From contig JAPUKF010000295.1 in the NCBI GenBank assembly GCA_027295805.1, positions 1-40,933 of the forward strand: a stretch of 40,933 nucleotides of DNA, written 5' to 3'. The notes below the pieces were generated by a model. It saw only the letters and a list, made by a program, of their open reading frames with translations, did not search any database and had not been told where the DNA came from. The position numbers and the translations under genes are program-made. The number at the start of each line of letters is the position of its first letter. Position 1 is the first letter of the stretch. This document shows positions 18,539 to 28,410 of this stretch, in pieces. The stretch comes from Acidobacteriota bacterium (GTDB taxonomy: Bacteria; Acidobacteriota; Polarisedimenticolia; SMYD01).

Positions 18539-19864
18539 ATGAACAAGAGCGCGAAGACACCGAGTCCCAAGGCCGGCGCCAGCCGATGGCTCCTTCCCGC
18601 GGGGCTTCTGGCTGCCGCCATCACCGCCGGGGTCGTTCTCGGCGGGCTGACCTCCGAAACCAGCAACGATGCCGCCGCCGAACCTGCCGCGGCTCTCCAG
18701 GCCGCCGCCAAGCCCGCTGCCGCCAGGACCGCCCCTCAGGCCAACACCATTTCCCGCGTCAAGCTGGATCTTGAGGGCGCGCCGGTCTTCGGTTCGGAGG
18801 AGGCACCCGTGACTCTGGTGGAGTTCACGGACTACCAATGTGCCTTCTGCCGCAGGGCCCACGCCACGATCAACCAGGTCAAAGAAAAATACGGCGACAA
18901 GGTGCGGCTGGTCTACATGCAGAATCCACTGGGATTCCACAAGGATGCCCCCATGGCGGCCAAGGCCGCCCTGGCCGCCGGCGAGCAGGGACGCTTCCGG
19001 GACATGCATGACCTGCTGCTCAGCAGCGCCGACCTGAAACAGGGCACCCTGCTTGCCCATGCCCGGTCTCTGGATCTGGATATGCCGGCTTTCACCGCGG
19101 CCATGACCGGCGACAAGTTCGACAGCAGGATCCAGAAGGATCAGGCCCAGGCCTCCCGCGTGGGCGCCTCCGCCACGCCGTTCTTCTTCATCAATGGGCG
19201 CAGTGTCCGTGGCGCTCAGCCCATGGCCAGCTTCGAGGCCATCATCGACCAGGAACTGGCGGGCAATCTGCCGCCCACCAAGTGGGTCGCCAGTGCCGCA
19301 GCCCCCGCCTCCCGGCGCCCGGCGGAGGATCCCAACAAGATCTACAAGGTGGACATGGCCAACTCCATCAGCCGTGGACCCGAGGATGCTCCCATCACCC
19401 TGGTGGAGATCACTGCCTTCCAGTGCGGCTTCTGCAAGCGCAGCCAGACCACCATTCAGCAGATCATGGACACCTATCCCGGGAAGGTGCGGCACGTGGT
19501 CATGTACAAACCCTTGCGCGCCCCCACCGGCGCCATCGCTTCCCTGGCGGCAGACCGGCAGGGCAAGTACTGGGAATATCGCAATCTTCTCTTCGAAAAT
19601 CAGAGAGCCATGACGGACCAGAACCTGCAGCTCTGGGCCCAGCAGCTGGGCATGGATGTCGAGAAATTCGAGAAGGACCGCCAGGACCCGGCGCTTGCCC
19701 AGTTCGTCCAGAACAACTCGCGCCAGGCCTCCAGTCTGGGGGTGAGAGGCACCCCGACTTTTTTCATCAACGGGAAAAAACTGGTGGGCGCTCAGCCATT
19801 CGCCGCGTTCCAGAAGCTCATCGACCAGGCGTTGAGTGCTCCCGTCCAGGCGGCGGTGAGCTGA
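18539..19864 (+). CDS. Tandem DsbA-like (thioredoxin-fold) disulfide oxidoreductase
   Basis: N-terminal TM, then two DsbA-like repeats with EFTDYQCAFCRRAH and EITAFQCGFCKRSQ and cis-Pro segments SATPFFFINGR and RGTPTFFINGK. Confidence 0.92.
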   Translation: MNKSAKTPSPKAGASRWLLPAGLLAAAITAGVVLGGLTSETSNDAAAEPAAALQAAAKPAAARTAPQANTISRVKLDLEGAPVFGSEEAPVTLVEFTDYQCAFCRRAHATINQVKEKYGDKVRLVYMQNPLGFHKDAPMAAKAALAAGEQGRFRDMHDLLLSSADLKQGTLLAHARSLDLDMPAFTAAMTGDKFDSRIQKDQAQASRVGASATPFFFINGRSVRGAQPMASFEAIIDQELAGNLPPTKWVASAAAPASRRPAEDPNKIYKVDMANSISRGPEDAPITLVEITAFQCGFCKRSQTTIQQIMDTYPGKVRHVVMYKPLRAPTGAIASLAADRQGKYWEYRNLLFENQRAMTDQNLQLWAQQLGMDVEKFEKDRQDPALAQFVQNNSRQASSLGVRGTPTFFINGKKLVGAQPFAAFQKLIDQALSAPVQAAVS

Positions 19865-19878
19865 TCCGTATCTGACAC

Positions 19879-21348
19879 GTGAAGTTACCTGCCGCCCGTC
19901 TGCTGGGGATTGCTCTCGGGCCCGCTCTGTTCTCCCTGGCCGCTTTCCTCCCCTGGCCCGGACTCGATCCGCCCGCGGCCCGGGCCGCGGGTATCGTGGC
20001 CTGGATGGCCGTCTGGTGGATGGCCGAAGTTGTTCCCCTGGCCGTCACCGCCATGCTGCCGCTGGTTCTGTTTCCGGCGTGCGGCATCCTCAAAGCCTCC
20101 GCCGTGGCGCCGCCGTATGCCAACCATTTCGTCTTCCTGATGATGGGCGGCTTCTTCCTGGCCGAGGCCCTGCAGCGCCACGGCCTGCACAAGCGCATAG
20201 CCCTGACCATTGTCACCACCGTGGGTGGCGGGCCGCGCCGCCTGGTGCTGGGCTTCATGATGGCAGCTGCGTTTCTCTCATTGTGGCTTTCCAATACCGC
20301 CACCGCTGCCATGCTTTTTCCCATCGCCCTGGCCGTCAGCGGTCGCGTCCACGCCAGGGGATTCACCGCGGCCCTCATGCTGGGCACGGCATATGCCTGC
20401 AACATTGGCGGCATGGGCACCCTGGTGGGAACCTTTCCCAACGTCGTCCTGGCTGGCATGCTGCCGGACCTGATCCCCGGGGCCCAGGCGCCGGACTTCT
20501 TCGCCTGGATGCTCATGGGCATCCCCCTGGTTGTGGTGCTCATTCCCATGGGCTGGCTGCTGTTGACGACGGTGGCCTTTCCCCTCCCCGGCCGGGGCGA
20601 GACCGGAGCCGCTGAGATCCTTGCTGAGCTGCGCGCACTGGGTCCCATGTCAACAGGTGAGCTGCGCACCGCCATGGTCTTCACCCTCACCGCTCTGGCC
20701 TGGATCGGCCGGCGCGGCATCGACCTGGGACAGATGGGCCATATCCCCGGCTGGGCCGATTTGTTGGGCCTGCAGGACATGGTCCACGATTCCACCGTGG
20801 CTATCGCCGCGACCGTGGCCCTCTTTCTGATCCCCACGGGGAACCGTGAGGCCCGAGGCGCACGCCTCCTGGAGAGTGATGCTCTGCGCCGCATTCCGTG
20901 GCATATTCTCCTTCTGTTCGGGGGCGGTTTCGCTCTGGCCCACGGATTCGTCGCCTCGGGCCTGGACCAGGCCCTGGGGAAGGGGCTGGCGGGCATGGGT
21001 GCCTTGCCGTTGCCCCTGGTCCTCTACGGGGTCTGCCTCGGGGTGAGCCTGCTCACCGAGGTGAACTCCAACACGGCCACTGTCACCACCCTGCTGCCCC
21101 TGGCAGCGGCGGCGGCACCGGCCCTTGGAATTCCCACGGCCCCCGTACTGCTGGCGGTCACCCTTTCGGCATCGTGCGCCTTCATGCTGCCCACGGCCAC
21201 GCCTCCCAATGCCATCGTCTTTGCCGCCGGCGCTTTCACCTTGAGACGCATGGCCTCCGTTGGCATCATCATGAACCTGCTGGCAGCCGTGGTTATTGCC
21301 ATCACGGCGTGGTTCGCGAGAGGGCTGATCCTATCAGTGGTATCCTGA
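19879..21348 (+). CDS. DASS-family (SLC13-like) anion/dicarboxylate symporter
   Basis: 489 aa multi-TM; ANHFVFLMMGGFFLAEALQRHGLHKRIAL, LWLSNTATAAMLFPIALAV, NSNTATVTTLLPLAAAAA, SCAFMLPTATPPNAIVFAAG. Confidence 0.93.
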   Translation: MKLPAARLLGIALGPALFSLAAFLPWPGLDPPAARAAGIVAWMAVWWMAEVVPLAVTAMLPLVLFPACGILKASAVAPPYANHFVFLMMGGFFLAEALQRHGLHKRIALTIVTTVGGGPRRLVLGFMMAAAFLSLWLSNTATAAMLFPIALAVSGRVHARGFTAALMLGTAYACNIGGMGTLVGTFPNVVLAGMLPDLIPGAQAPDFFAWMLMGIPLVVVLIPMGWLLLTTVAFPLPGRGETGAAEILAELRALGPMSTGELRTAMVFTLTALAWIGRRGIDLGQMGHIPGWADLLGLQDMVHDSTVAIAATVALFLIPTGNREARGARLLESDALRRIPWHILLLFGGGFALAHGFVASGLDQALGKGLAGMGALPLPLVLYGVCLGVSLLTEVNSNTATVTTLLPLAAAAAPALGIPTAPVLLAVTLSASCAFMLPTATPPNAIVFAAGAFTLRRMASVGIIMNLLAAVVIAITAWFARGLILSVVS

Positions 21349-21369
21349 CCTCTTTCCGGAGGTCAGACC

Positions 21370-22035
21370 GTGCCCGTCAGCCGGCCCTTGTTCGTAACCC
21401 TCGAAGGGATTGAGGGCTGCGGAAAAACCACGCAGATCAGCCGCCTGTCCACTTTCCTGACCCGGTCCGGAGTGGCCCACAAGGTGACCCGGGAACCGGG
21501 AGGGACCCCTGCAGGCGAAGAAATCCGCCGCATCCTGCTGACACCGCGGGATCCGGCCTTGACCCCGCTGGCGGACCTCCTCCTCTATGGCGCCGCCCGC
21601 GCCCAGCACCTGGAACTGGTCATCGAACCTGCCCTGGCCGCGGGCAGGACCGTTCTCTGTGATCGCTATCGCGATGCAACCGCCGCCTACCAGGGTTTTG
21701 GCTCCGGTCTTCCCCTGGACATCATCGACGCGCTGCACGACCTGCCCGGTCTCAACCGGCGCCCCGATCTGACCCTGCTTCTTGACCTGCCCGTGGCCAC
21801 GGGGCTCGAGCGGGCGAGAGCGCGGCAGACAAGCGATGGGGATATCCTCACCCGCTTCGAAGAGGCCACCCTCACCTTTCACGGCAAGGTGCGTGAGGGT
21901 TACCTGGAACTGGCGCGGCGAGAGCCTTCCCGGTTCGTGGTCATCGATGCGGCGGGACCTCCAGAAGATGTCTTCGAGCGCCTGCGCGCGCCCCTGGCCA
22001 TGCGCCTCGGCCTGAGGGAAGGAAGCGATGGCTAA
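21370..22035 (+). CDS. tmk: Thymidylate kinase
   Basis: FVTLEGIEGCGKTTQISRL, TREPGGTPAGEEIRRIL, VLCDRYRDATAAYQGFG; ends in TAA. Confidence 0.95.
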   Translation: MPVSRPLFVTLEGIEGCGKTTQISRLSTFLTRSGVAHKVTREPGGTPAGEEIRRILLTPRDPALTPLADLLLYGAARAQHLELVIEPALAAGRTVLCDRYRDATAAYQGFGSGLPLDIIDALHDLPGLNRRPDLTLLLDLPVATGLERARARQTSDGDILTRFEEATLTFHGKVREGYLELARREPSRFVVIDAAGPPEDVFERLRAPLAMRLGLREGSDG

Positions 22036-23188
22036 GAAGAAAAAGGCCAAAGCAGAGCCTCTCCCGGATTCACCGCTCCTGTGCCTCAGCGAACTCGTCG
22101 GCAACCAGCGGCCACGCCGCCTGCTGGCCGCGGCTCTTATTGAGGGCCGCCTGTTTCCCGTGCTGCTCCTCCATGGTCCGCCAGGCATCGGCAAATTCAC
22201 CACGGCCCGGGCCATCGCCGCAGCCGTCAACTGCGCCTCGCCCGACGGCGCCGATGCCTGCCGCCAGTGCCCCTCGTGCCGCAAGGTGGCCGCATGGACC
22301 CACCCCGACATCAAGGTCCTGGAGAGCGCAGCCGACGCGCAGGCGGCCGGGCGCCCGGATTTTTTCCCCGATGCCCAGGCGGCCTCCCGCTCAGGCGGCC
22401 GCGTCGCGACCCGCCTCCTCATCGGCCAGGTGCGGCGACTGCTGCATGAAACCGCCTTCAAGCCGTTCGAGGGTGGGCGGCGTGTTTTCATCATCCGCCA
22501 CCTGGAGAGCGACCCTTCCATGGGGTGCGCCAACGCCCTGCTGAAGGTTCTGGAAGAGCCGCCGCCCGGCACCAGCTTCATTCTCAGCTCCTCGCGGCCC
22601 GACCTGCTGCCTGACACCATCCGCTCCCGCTGCAAGACGCTGGCCTTCCTGCCGCCATCCCGGGAAGAAACGGCGGAGTTCCTGGCCGGGCGCGGCATCC
22701 CGCCTTAAGAAGCCGCCCTGCGCGCGGCCCTCAGCGGCGGGCGGCCGGGAGCGGCCCTCTCTCTGGATGCCGAGGGTGGACTGGGCATGCGCGACGGCAT
22801 CCTGGCCGCCCTGGAGGCCGCCGCAAGCTCCGACCCCATGCACGCCGTGACAGCGGCCGAGGCACTCCTGCCGGCTGCCGGCGAGATGCCCGGGCTCATG
22901 GCGCTGTTCGCTCTCGTGGCCCGGGACATCATGGTGCTGCCATTCGATCCCCAGCGCCGGCTGATCACCAATCAGGATCGCCTCACCGAACTGGAGACAC
23001 TCGCCACCGCCATCCCGCCGCAGAGGGCCGCCCGCCTGTTGGAGCGGATTGCATGGTGCGAAGGTGCCTTGCAGCGCTCCGTCAACGCCTCCCTGATGTT
23101 GCAGACTCTGCTTCTGGAGACGTCTGGACACCTGCCCTGCGACCCTCTCACCACACCCTGGCTGGGGGAGGAGGAGGCCGGGACTTGA
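22028..23188 (+). CDS. holB: DNA polymerase III delta' subunit, interrupted by in-frame TAA at 22706-22708
   Basis: LVGNQRPRRLLAAALIEGRLFPVLLLHGPPGIGKFTTARAIA; Zn cluster CRQCPSCRKV; ALLKVLEEPPPGTSFILSSSRPDLLPDTIRSRCKTLAF; same frame stays coding-like after TAA to TGA at 23186-23188. Confidence 0.85.
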
Positions 23189-24897
23189 TCCTGGAGATGC
23201 TGCAGCGCTACCGGCTGCGCTTCGCCCTCGGCGCCGGGCTGCTGCTGGTCACCAACGCCATCGCCCTGTGCATCCCGCTGCTCCTGCGGGCGGCGGTGGA
23301 GGCCCTGCGCCAGGGGGGAAATCCGGTCGGGCGTTACGCCCTGTTCATCGCTCTCCTGGCCGGCGGCCAGGCCGTGGTGCGCACCGCGTCACGGCTGGCC
23401 ATCCTGGGCGCCAGCCGGCAGATCGCCTACGACCTGCGCAACCGCTTCTTCACCCACTTGCAACGGTTGCCGGCCTCTTTTCACGCCCGCACACCTATCG
23501 GCGATCTCATGAGCCGCGCCGTCAACGACATGATGTCGGTGCGCTCGTTCTTCGGCCCGGGCGTCATGAACATCGTGAACACCACCATCGTCTATATCTC
23601 CGGCCTGTGCCTCATGACCTGGATCAGCCCGCAGCTCACCCTGGTGGCGCTCTTTCCCCTGCCGCTTCTCATGTTTGCCGTTCAGCGCACCAGCCGGCGA
23701 CTCTACAGCCGCAGCCGTGCCGTTCAGGAGCGCCTGGCTCAGCTCTCCGAGCAGGCGCGGGAGAATATCAGCGGCATCCAGTTGGTGAAGACCTACGCCC
23801 GGTAAGACGCGGAGGTTGCCTCCTTTGCACGCGTCAGCGCCGCCTACCGCGATGACACTCTCTCCCTGGCCCGGGTGCGCGGGATTCTCATCCCTCTCAT
23901 GGGTTCCCTGGGCGGCATGTCCAGTCTCATGGCCGTCTGGTTCGGGGGTCGCCTGGTGGCCGTCGGCACCATCAGCCTGGGAGACTTCGTGGCCTTTTCA
24001 GCCTACCTGGGAATGCTGATCTGGCCCACCGTGGCCATGGGCTGGGTGATCAACAGCTTCCAGCGTGGCCGGGTGGCCATGGTCCGCCTCCAGGAGATCC
24101 TTGACCTGCCTCCCGAGACCGATGAGGGGGGCGGTGACATGTCCATCACCGAGCTCCACGGCGAGATCGAGATCCGGAATCTCACGGTCTCCCACATTGA
24201 GAATGGCCCGCCGGCCCTGCACAACTTGTCCCTGCGCATCGGCGCCGGGGAAACCGTCGCCCTGGTGGGACCGGTGGGCTCGGGCAAGTCCACCGTGGCC
24301 GAGATTCTGCCGCGCTTCCTGCGGGTGCCCGATGGCACCGTCTTCATGGACGGACACGACATCAATCGTATTCCCCTGTCTGTGCTGCGCCGGCACCTGG
24401 GCTACGCACCCCAGGAGGCGTTCCTTTTCTCACGCAGCCTGCGGGACAACATCGCGTTCGGTCTGGAAAATCCTGCGGCCGACGAGGTGGAGCGTGCGGC
24501 GGCTCTCTCCGGGCTCAGCCGTGACCTGGACGGATTCCCCGCAGGCCTGGAAACCCTGGTGGGTGAAGGCGGCGTCACCCTCTCAGGTGGGCAGCGCCAG
24601 CGTACTGCCCTGGCCCGTGCCCTGGTGCGCGGCCCGCGCATCCTGATCCTGGATGATTCCCTCTCCTCGGTGGATTCGGAGACCGAGCAACAGATTCTCG
24701 ACGGCCTGGAGCAGTCGACCCAGCGCCGGACCACCCTGCTCATCTCCCACCGCCTCACCACCGCCAGCCGCGCCGACCGGGTGATCGTGCTCGACGCCGG
24801 CCGCGCCGTGGAGGAAGGAACTCCTGGGTCGCTTCTCGCCCAGGGTGGCCTCTTCGCGGAGATGTGCCGTCGCCAGGAAGTGGAAGGGAGCGCATGA
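23185..24897 (+). CDS. ABC exporter subunit 1 (TM-NBD half transporter, Asp at Walker B catalytic position), interrupted by in-frame TAA at 23803-23805
   Basis: TM domain RLPASFHARTPIGDLMSRAVNDMMSVRSFFGPG; Walker A GPVGSGKST; LSGGQRQRTALARALV; ILILDDSLSSVDSETE; TTG start 23185 overlaps holB stop. Confidence 0.88.
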
Positions 24898-26699
24898 AAC
24901 ACGGCGCCCGCGGGGTCAGCGAAGAGAGTGTTCTGGGCAAGGCCTACGACGCACGCCTGATGCGCTGGCTGTGGGGCTGGGTGAGACCCCACCGGCACCT
25001 GGTGGGGCTGTCCATCGTGCTCTTCGTGGCCGTGTCCGGCGTGCAACTGGTGCAGCCCTATCTGGTGATGGTCGCCATCGACCGCTACATGCTGCGCGGC
25101 AACGTGGCGGGATTGAACCTCATCGCCCTTCTCTTTCTGGCTGCCATACTGGGCGAATTCCTCTTTCGCTCTCTCGAGATCTACGTCATGGAGCGCACCG
25201 GCCAGGCCGTCATCCTGGACCTGCGCCGGGCCCTGTTTGCCCACCTGCAGCGCCTGCCGGCACGCTTTTTCGACCGGAATCCGGTGGGGCGCCTGGTGAC
25301 CCGCGTGACCACCGATGTGGAATCGCTGAACGAAGTGTTTGCCTCCGGCGTGGTCACCGTGGCCGGCGACCTGGTCAAGCTTCTGGGCATCATCGGAGTC
25401 ATGCTCTGGCTGGACACGCGCCTGGCCCTGGTCACCTTCACCGTGGTGCCCGTCATGCTGGCCCTCTCCCTCTTCTTCCGGGTGCGCATGCGGGACGCCT
25501 ATCGACGCATGCGGCTGTGCCTGGCCCGCATCAATGCGACCCTGCATGAGGCCCTTGCCGGCATGCACCTGGTGCAGCTATTCAACCGCCAGGACAGACA
25601 GTACGCCGAGTTCGAGGAACTCAATCGCGCCCACCTGGCGGCCGACACCGGATCGGTCATTTATGACTCTCTTTTCTCCGCGGTCATCGAGTGGGTGGGA
25701 ACCCTCTCGGTCGCCCTCATCATCTGGTACGGCGGCCGAGAGATCATCAGCGGTGCCATCACCTTCGGCGTGCTGGTGGCGTTCATCGAGTATACCCAGC
25801 GCTTTTTTCAACCCATCCGGGAGCTGTCCACCAAATACACCGTCATGCAGGCGGCCATGGCCTCCTCGGAACGACTTGTGGCCCTCATGGCGGAACAACC
25901 CGAAGCGGGGGCCAGAACCGACCTCCCCGCCTCGATCACGGGTGTCACTTCCTCAGCACGGGGAGAGTTGACTTTCGAGAATGTCCACTTCCATTACCAG
26001 GAGGATGAACCGGTCCTCAACGGCGTGAGCTTCACGGTGGAGGCCGGCCGCAAGGTGGCGCTGGTCGGGTTCACCGGCGCCGGCAAGACGACCATCTCCA
26101 AGCTGCTGGTGCGTCTCTACGAGCCGACGGCCGGGCGCATCCTTCTGGATGGCGTTGATATCCGCACCCTTGAACCCCGGAACCTGCGCCGGCGCATGGG
26201 CGTGGTCTTGCAGGATTCATTTCTGTTTCGCGGCACCATTGCCGCCAATATCACTCTGGATGACCCTGCCATCACTCGCCGGCGCATGGAGGAAGCGGCC
26301 TGCGCCGTGCAGGCGGACAGGTTCATCAGAGATCTGTCCGGTGGGTATGACCACCAGGTCCAGAGCCGGGGCAGCAACCTCTCCACCGGCCAGAAACAGC
26401 TTCTCGCCTTTGCCCGCGCCCTGGCTTTCGATCCGGAAATTCTCATCCTGGACGAGGCGACCTCGTCGGTGGACCCTGTCACCGAGCGCCGCATCCAGAG
26501 CGCCCTGGCGAAACTGACGCGCGGGCGCACCTCCCTCATCATCGCCCACCGCCTTTCCACCATCGTCTCTGCCGACCGGATCCTCGTCCTCCACCAGGGC
26601 CTGGTCCACGAAGACGGCACCCACGCACAACTGCTGGCCCGGGATGACCTTTATGCCCGCCTCTACCGCCTGCAGGCCGGACGAGAGAGCCGGAAGTAG
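24894..26699 (+). CDS. ABC exporter subunit 2 (canonical Walker B Glu, degenerate signature LSTGQ)
   Basis: LVGFTGAGKTTISKLLVRLYEPTAGRILLDGVDI; NLSTGQKQLLAFARALAFDPEILILDEATSSVDPVTE; IAHRLSTI; ATGA overlap with upstream gene. Confidence 0.93.
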   Translation: MKHGARGVSEESVLGKAYDARLMRWLWGWVRPHRHLVGLSIVLFVAVSGVQLVQPYLVMVAIDRYMLRGNVAGLNLIALLFLAAILGEFLFRSLEIYVMERTGQAVILDLRRALFAHLQRLPARFFDRNPVGRLVTRVTTDVESLNEVFASGVVTVAGDLVKLLGIIGVMLWLDTRLALVTFTVVPVMLALSLFFRVRMRDAYRRMRLCLARINATLHEALAGMHLVQLFNRQDRQYAEFEELNRAHLAADTGSVIYDSLFSAVIEWVGTLSVALIIWYGGREIISGAITFGVLVAFIEYTQRFFQPIRELSTKYTVMQAAMASSERLVALMAEQPEAGARTDLPASITGVTSSARGELTFENVHFHYQEDEPVLNGVSFTVEAGRKVALVGFTGAGKTTISKLLVRLYEPTAGRILLDGVDIRTLEPRNLRRRMGVVLQDSFLFRGTIAANITLDDPAITRRRMEEAACAVQADRFIRDLSGGYDHQVQSRGSNLSTGQKQLLAFARALAFDPEILILDEATSSVDPVTERRIQSALAKLTRGRTSLIIAHRLSTIVSADRILVLHQGLVHEDGTHAQLLARDDLYARLYRLQAGRESRK

Positions 26700-27066
26700 C
26701 CCCAATCAGTTGGGTCTGTCCGGATGCCGACCCACCATATCTTGCGTTTTCCTGTTGACTCACAATCTCCACTCTGTTAGCCTTCGCCTCAGATCGTGTC
26801 CGACGTTCTCCGGGAACACGTTGCAGACGAAACACACATTTCAGTCACGGGATGGGTGGTTCACCATTCAAGGCAGCCCCGCCTTTGATTCTGTGCTTTC
26901 CGCGTACCCTGTTGAGAGATTGAAGCAGTCCCGTATCCCGCCTGGCGGCGCACCCGGCCTGGCGAAAGCGGGGTCTCTTTCTGGACCCTTGCCGGCGACC
27001 GCCTCTCACCCTACCTCCATGGGAAGCACCCATCCCTATTTTTCACCTGCGGGTAGTTTCGACCCA

Positions 27067-27167
27067 CCTCCCCCGGGAGATCCTCAGAGAGCGGGAATGA
27101 ACCCCTGCAAAGAACCCCCTCTCTTGCGGAAGTCCTATCCCCCTCTCCACGTCTCTCCCGGGGGAGG
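27067..27167. repeat. Inverted-repeat-bounded structured element in convergent intergenic region
   Basis: cctcccccgggaga (27067-27080) and its exact reverse complement tctcccgggggagg (27154-27167); nested agagagcggg / ccccctctct complementary arms inside. Confidence 0.5.
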
Positions 27168-27231
27168 ATTATCGGGGGCCAGGGAATAGCCCCTACACAG
27201 CCTGTCAACACTCTGACGAAGCTTCCCCCGC

Positions 27232-28410
27232 TCAGTACTTCTGGAGTTGGGTCCGGTAGCCGCGGACATTGCGGGCCACTTCGGTCATGGAGTCGCCGCC
27301 GAACTTCTCCATGAAGGCATCGGCCAGCACCAGGGCCATCATGGCCTCCCCCACCACGCCGGCGGCGGAGATGGCCGTGATATCGGTGCGTTCCACCGCC
27401 GCCTTGAACGGCTCCTTGGTATTCACGTCCACCGAGGCCAGTGGCTTCTTAAGGGTGGAGAGCGGCTTCATGTACCCGCGCACCCTGACCTCGCCGCCAT
27501 TGCTGATGCCGCCTTCCATGCCGCCGGCGCGATTGGTGCGCCGGGAGAAGCTCTTCCAGCGGCCGCCGCGCAGGATCTCATCGTGGATGGCGCTGCCGCG
27601 ACTGGCTGCGGCATGAATGCCGGCGCCGATCTCCACCGCCTTGATGGCCGGGATCGACATGATGGCCTGGGCCAGGCGTCCGTCCAGCTTGGTGTCCCAG
27701 TGCCTGTGACTTCCCAGGCCCGGCAGCACGCCTGCGGCCACCACCTCGAAGGCACCCCCGATGGTGTCCAGATCGGCCGCTGTCGCATCGATAACGGCGA
27801 TCATATCTTTCTCCAGATCCTCATCGGCAACTCTCAGCGCTGAATCGCCGGAGATATTTGTGATGTCCACGAACGGCACCTCGTGCCCCGGCGGGTAGGC
27901 GGCATTCCCCACCCGCACCACGTGACTCGCGATCATCACCGAGAACTGTTCCAGGAACTGCACGGCCAGGGCGCCTGCGGCCGTGCGCGCCGCTGTCTCC
28001 CGCGCGGAGGCCCGCTCGAGGATGTCGCGCACGTCATGGGTGTCGTACTTGAGCGCACCCGCAAGATCCGCATGACCGGGTCGGGGGCGTGTGACTTCGC
28101 GCTTCTTGGTCCCTTCGGGAACCGGCGCCGGGCTCATGGCCTCGCGCCAGTTGACGAAGTCCTTGTTCTCGATGCGCAGGGACACCGGACTGCCCAGGGT
28201 CCGGCCGTGACGGATCCCTCCCTGGACCTCCACCACGTCGGACTCAATGGATGTCATGCGCGGACCGCGGCCGTAACCGCCCATGCGCCGCTTCAGCATG
28301 GCATTGACGGCATCCAGATCAACCTCCAGGCCGGCGGGAAGACCATCCAGGGTCACCAGGAGGGCCGGGCCGTGGGACTCGCCCGCCGTCAGGAAACGCA
28401 GGGCTCTCAC
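27232..28410 (-). CDS. aroC: Chorismate synthase
   Basis: MRALRFLTAGESHGPALLVTLDGLPAGLEVD, MGGYGRGPRM, RPRPGHADLAGALKY, ASARETAARTAAGALA. Confidence 0.97.
   Translation of the reverse strand: MRALRFLTAGESHGPALLVTLDGLPAGLEVDLDAVNAMLKRRMGGYGRGPRMTSIESDVVEVQGGIRHGRTLGSPVSLRIENKDFVNWREAMSPAPVPEGTKKREVTRPRPGHADLAGALKYDTHDVRDILERASARETAARTAAGALAVQFLEQFSVMIASHVVRVGNAAYPPGHEVPFVDITNISGDSALRVADEDLEKDMIAVIDATAADLDTIGGAFEVVAAGVLPGLGSHRHWDTKLDGRLAQAIMSIPAIKAVEIGAGIHAAASRGSAIHDEILRGGRWKSFSRRTNRAGGMEGGISNGGEVRVRGYMKPLSTLKKPLASVDVNTKEPFKAAVERTDITAISAAGVVGEAMMALVLADAFMEKFGGDSMTEVARNVRGYRTQLQKY

Noticed and set aside
18410-18541. Readthrough fusion of PilT to the tandem DsbA protein (the frame from the pilT TAA to the DsbA start has no stop)
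   Set aside because: Open frames are expected by chance at this GC; the gap has no protein-like features and the DsbA ATG has its own AGGAG-type ribosome site.
22033-23805. TAA reassigned to Glu/Gln (alternative genetic code)
   Set aside because: TAA terminates tmk (22033-22035) and pilT (18410-18412) at the expected protein ends, and other genes do not need TAA as sense. Two isolated TAA sites are better explained by error or mutation.
23053-23805. ORF start at 23053 for the ABC subunit
   Set aside because: The N-terminal MVRRCLAALRQRLPDVADSASGDVWTPALRPSHH overlaps the holB C-terminus out of frame; TTG 23185 or ATG 23197 fits better.
26980-27170. tRNA or tmRNA in the convergent gap (minus strand shows GGGGTTCATTCCC, T-arm-like)
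   Set aside because: No acceptor stem, anticodon arm, CCA end or tag-peptide frame could be matched around it.
26644-27189. Protein-coding gene in the convergent gap (181-aa ORF)
   Set aside because: No recognisable motif, start lies inside the ABC gene, Pro/Ser-rich composition, no ribosome site seen.
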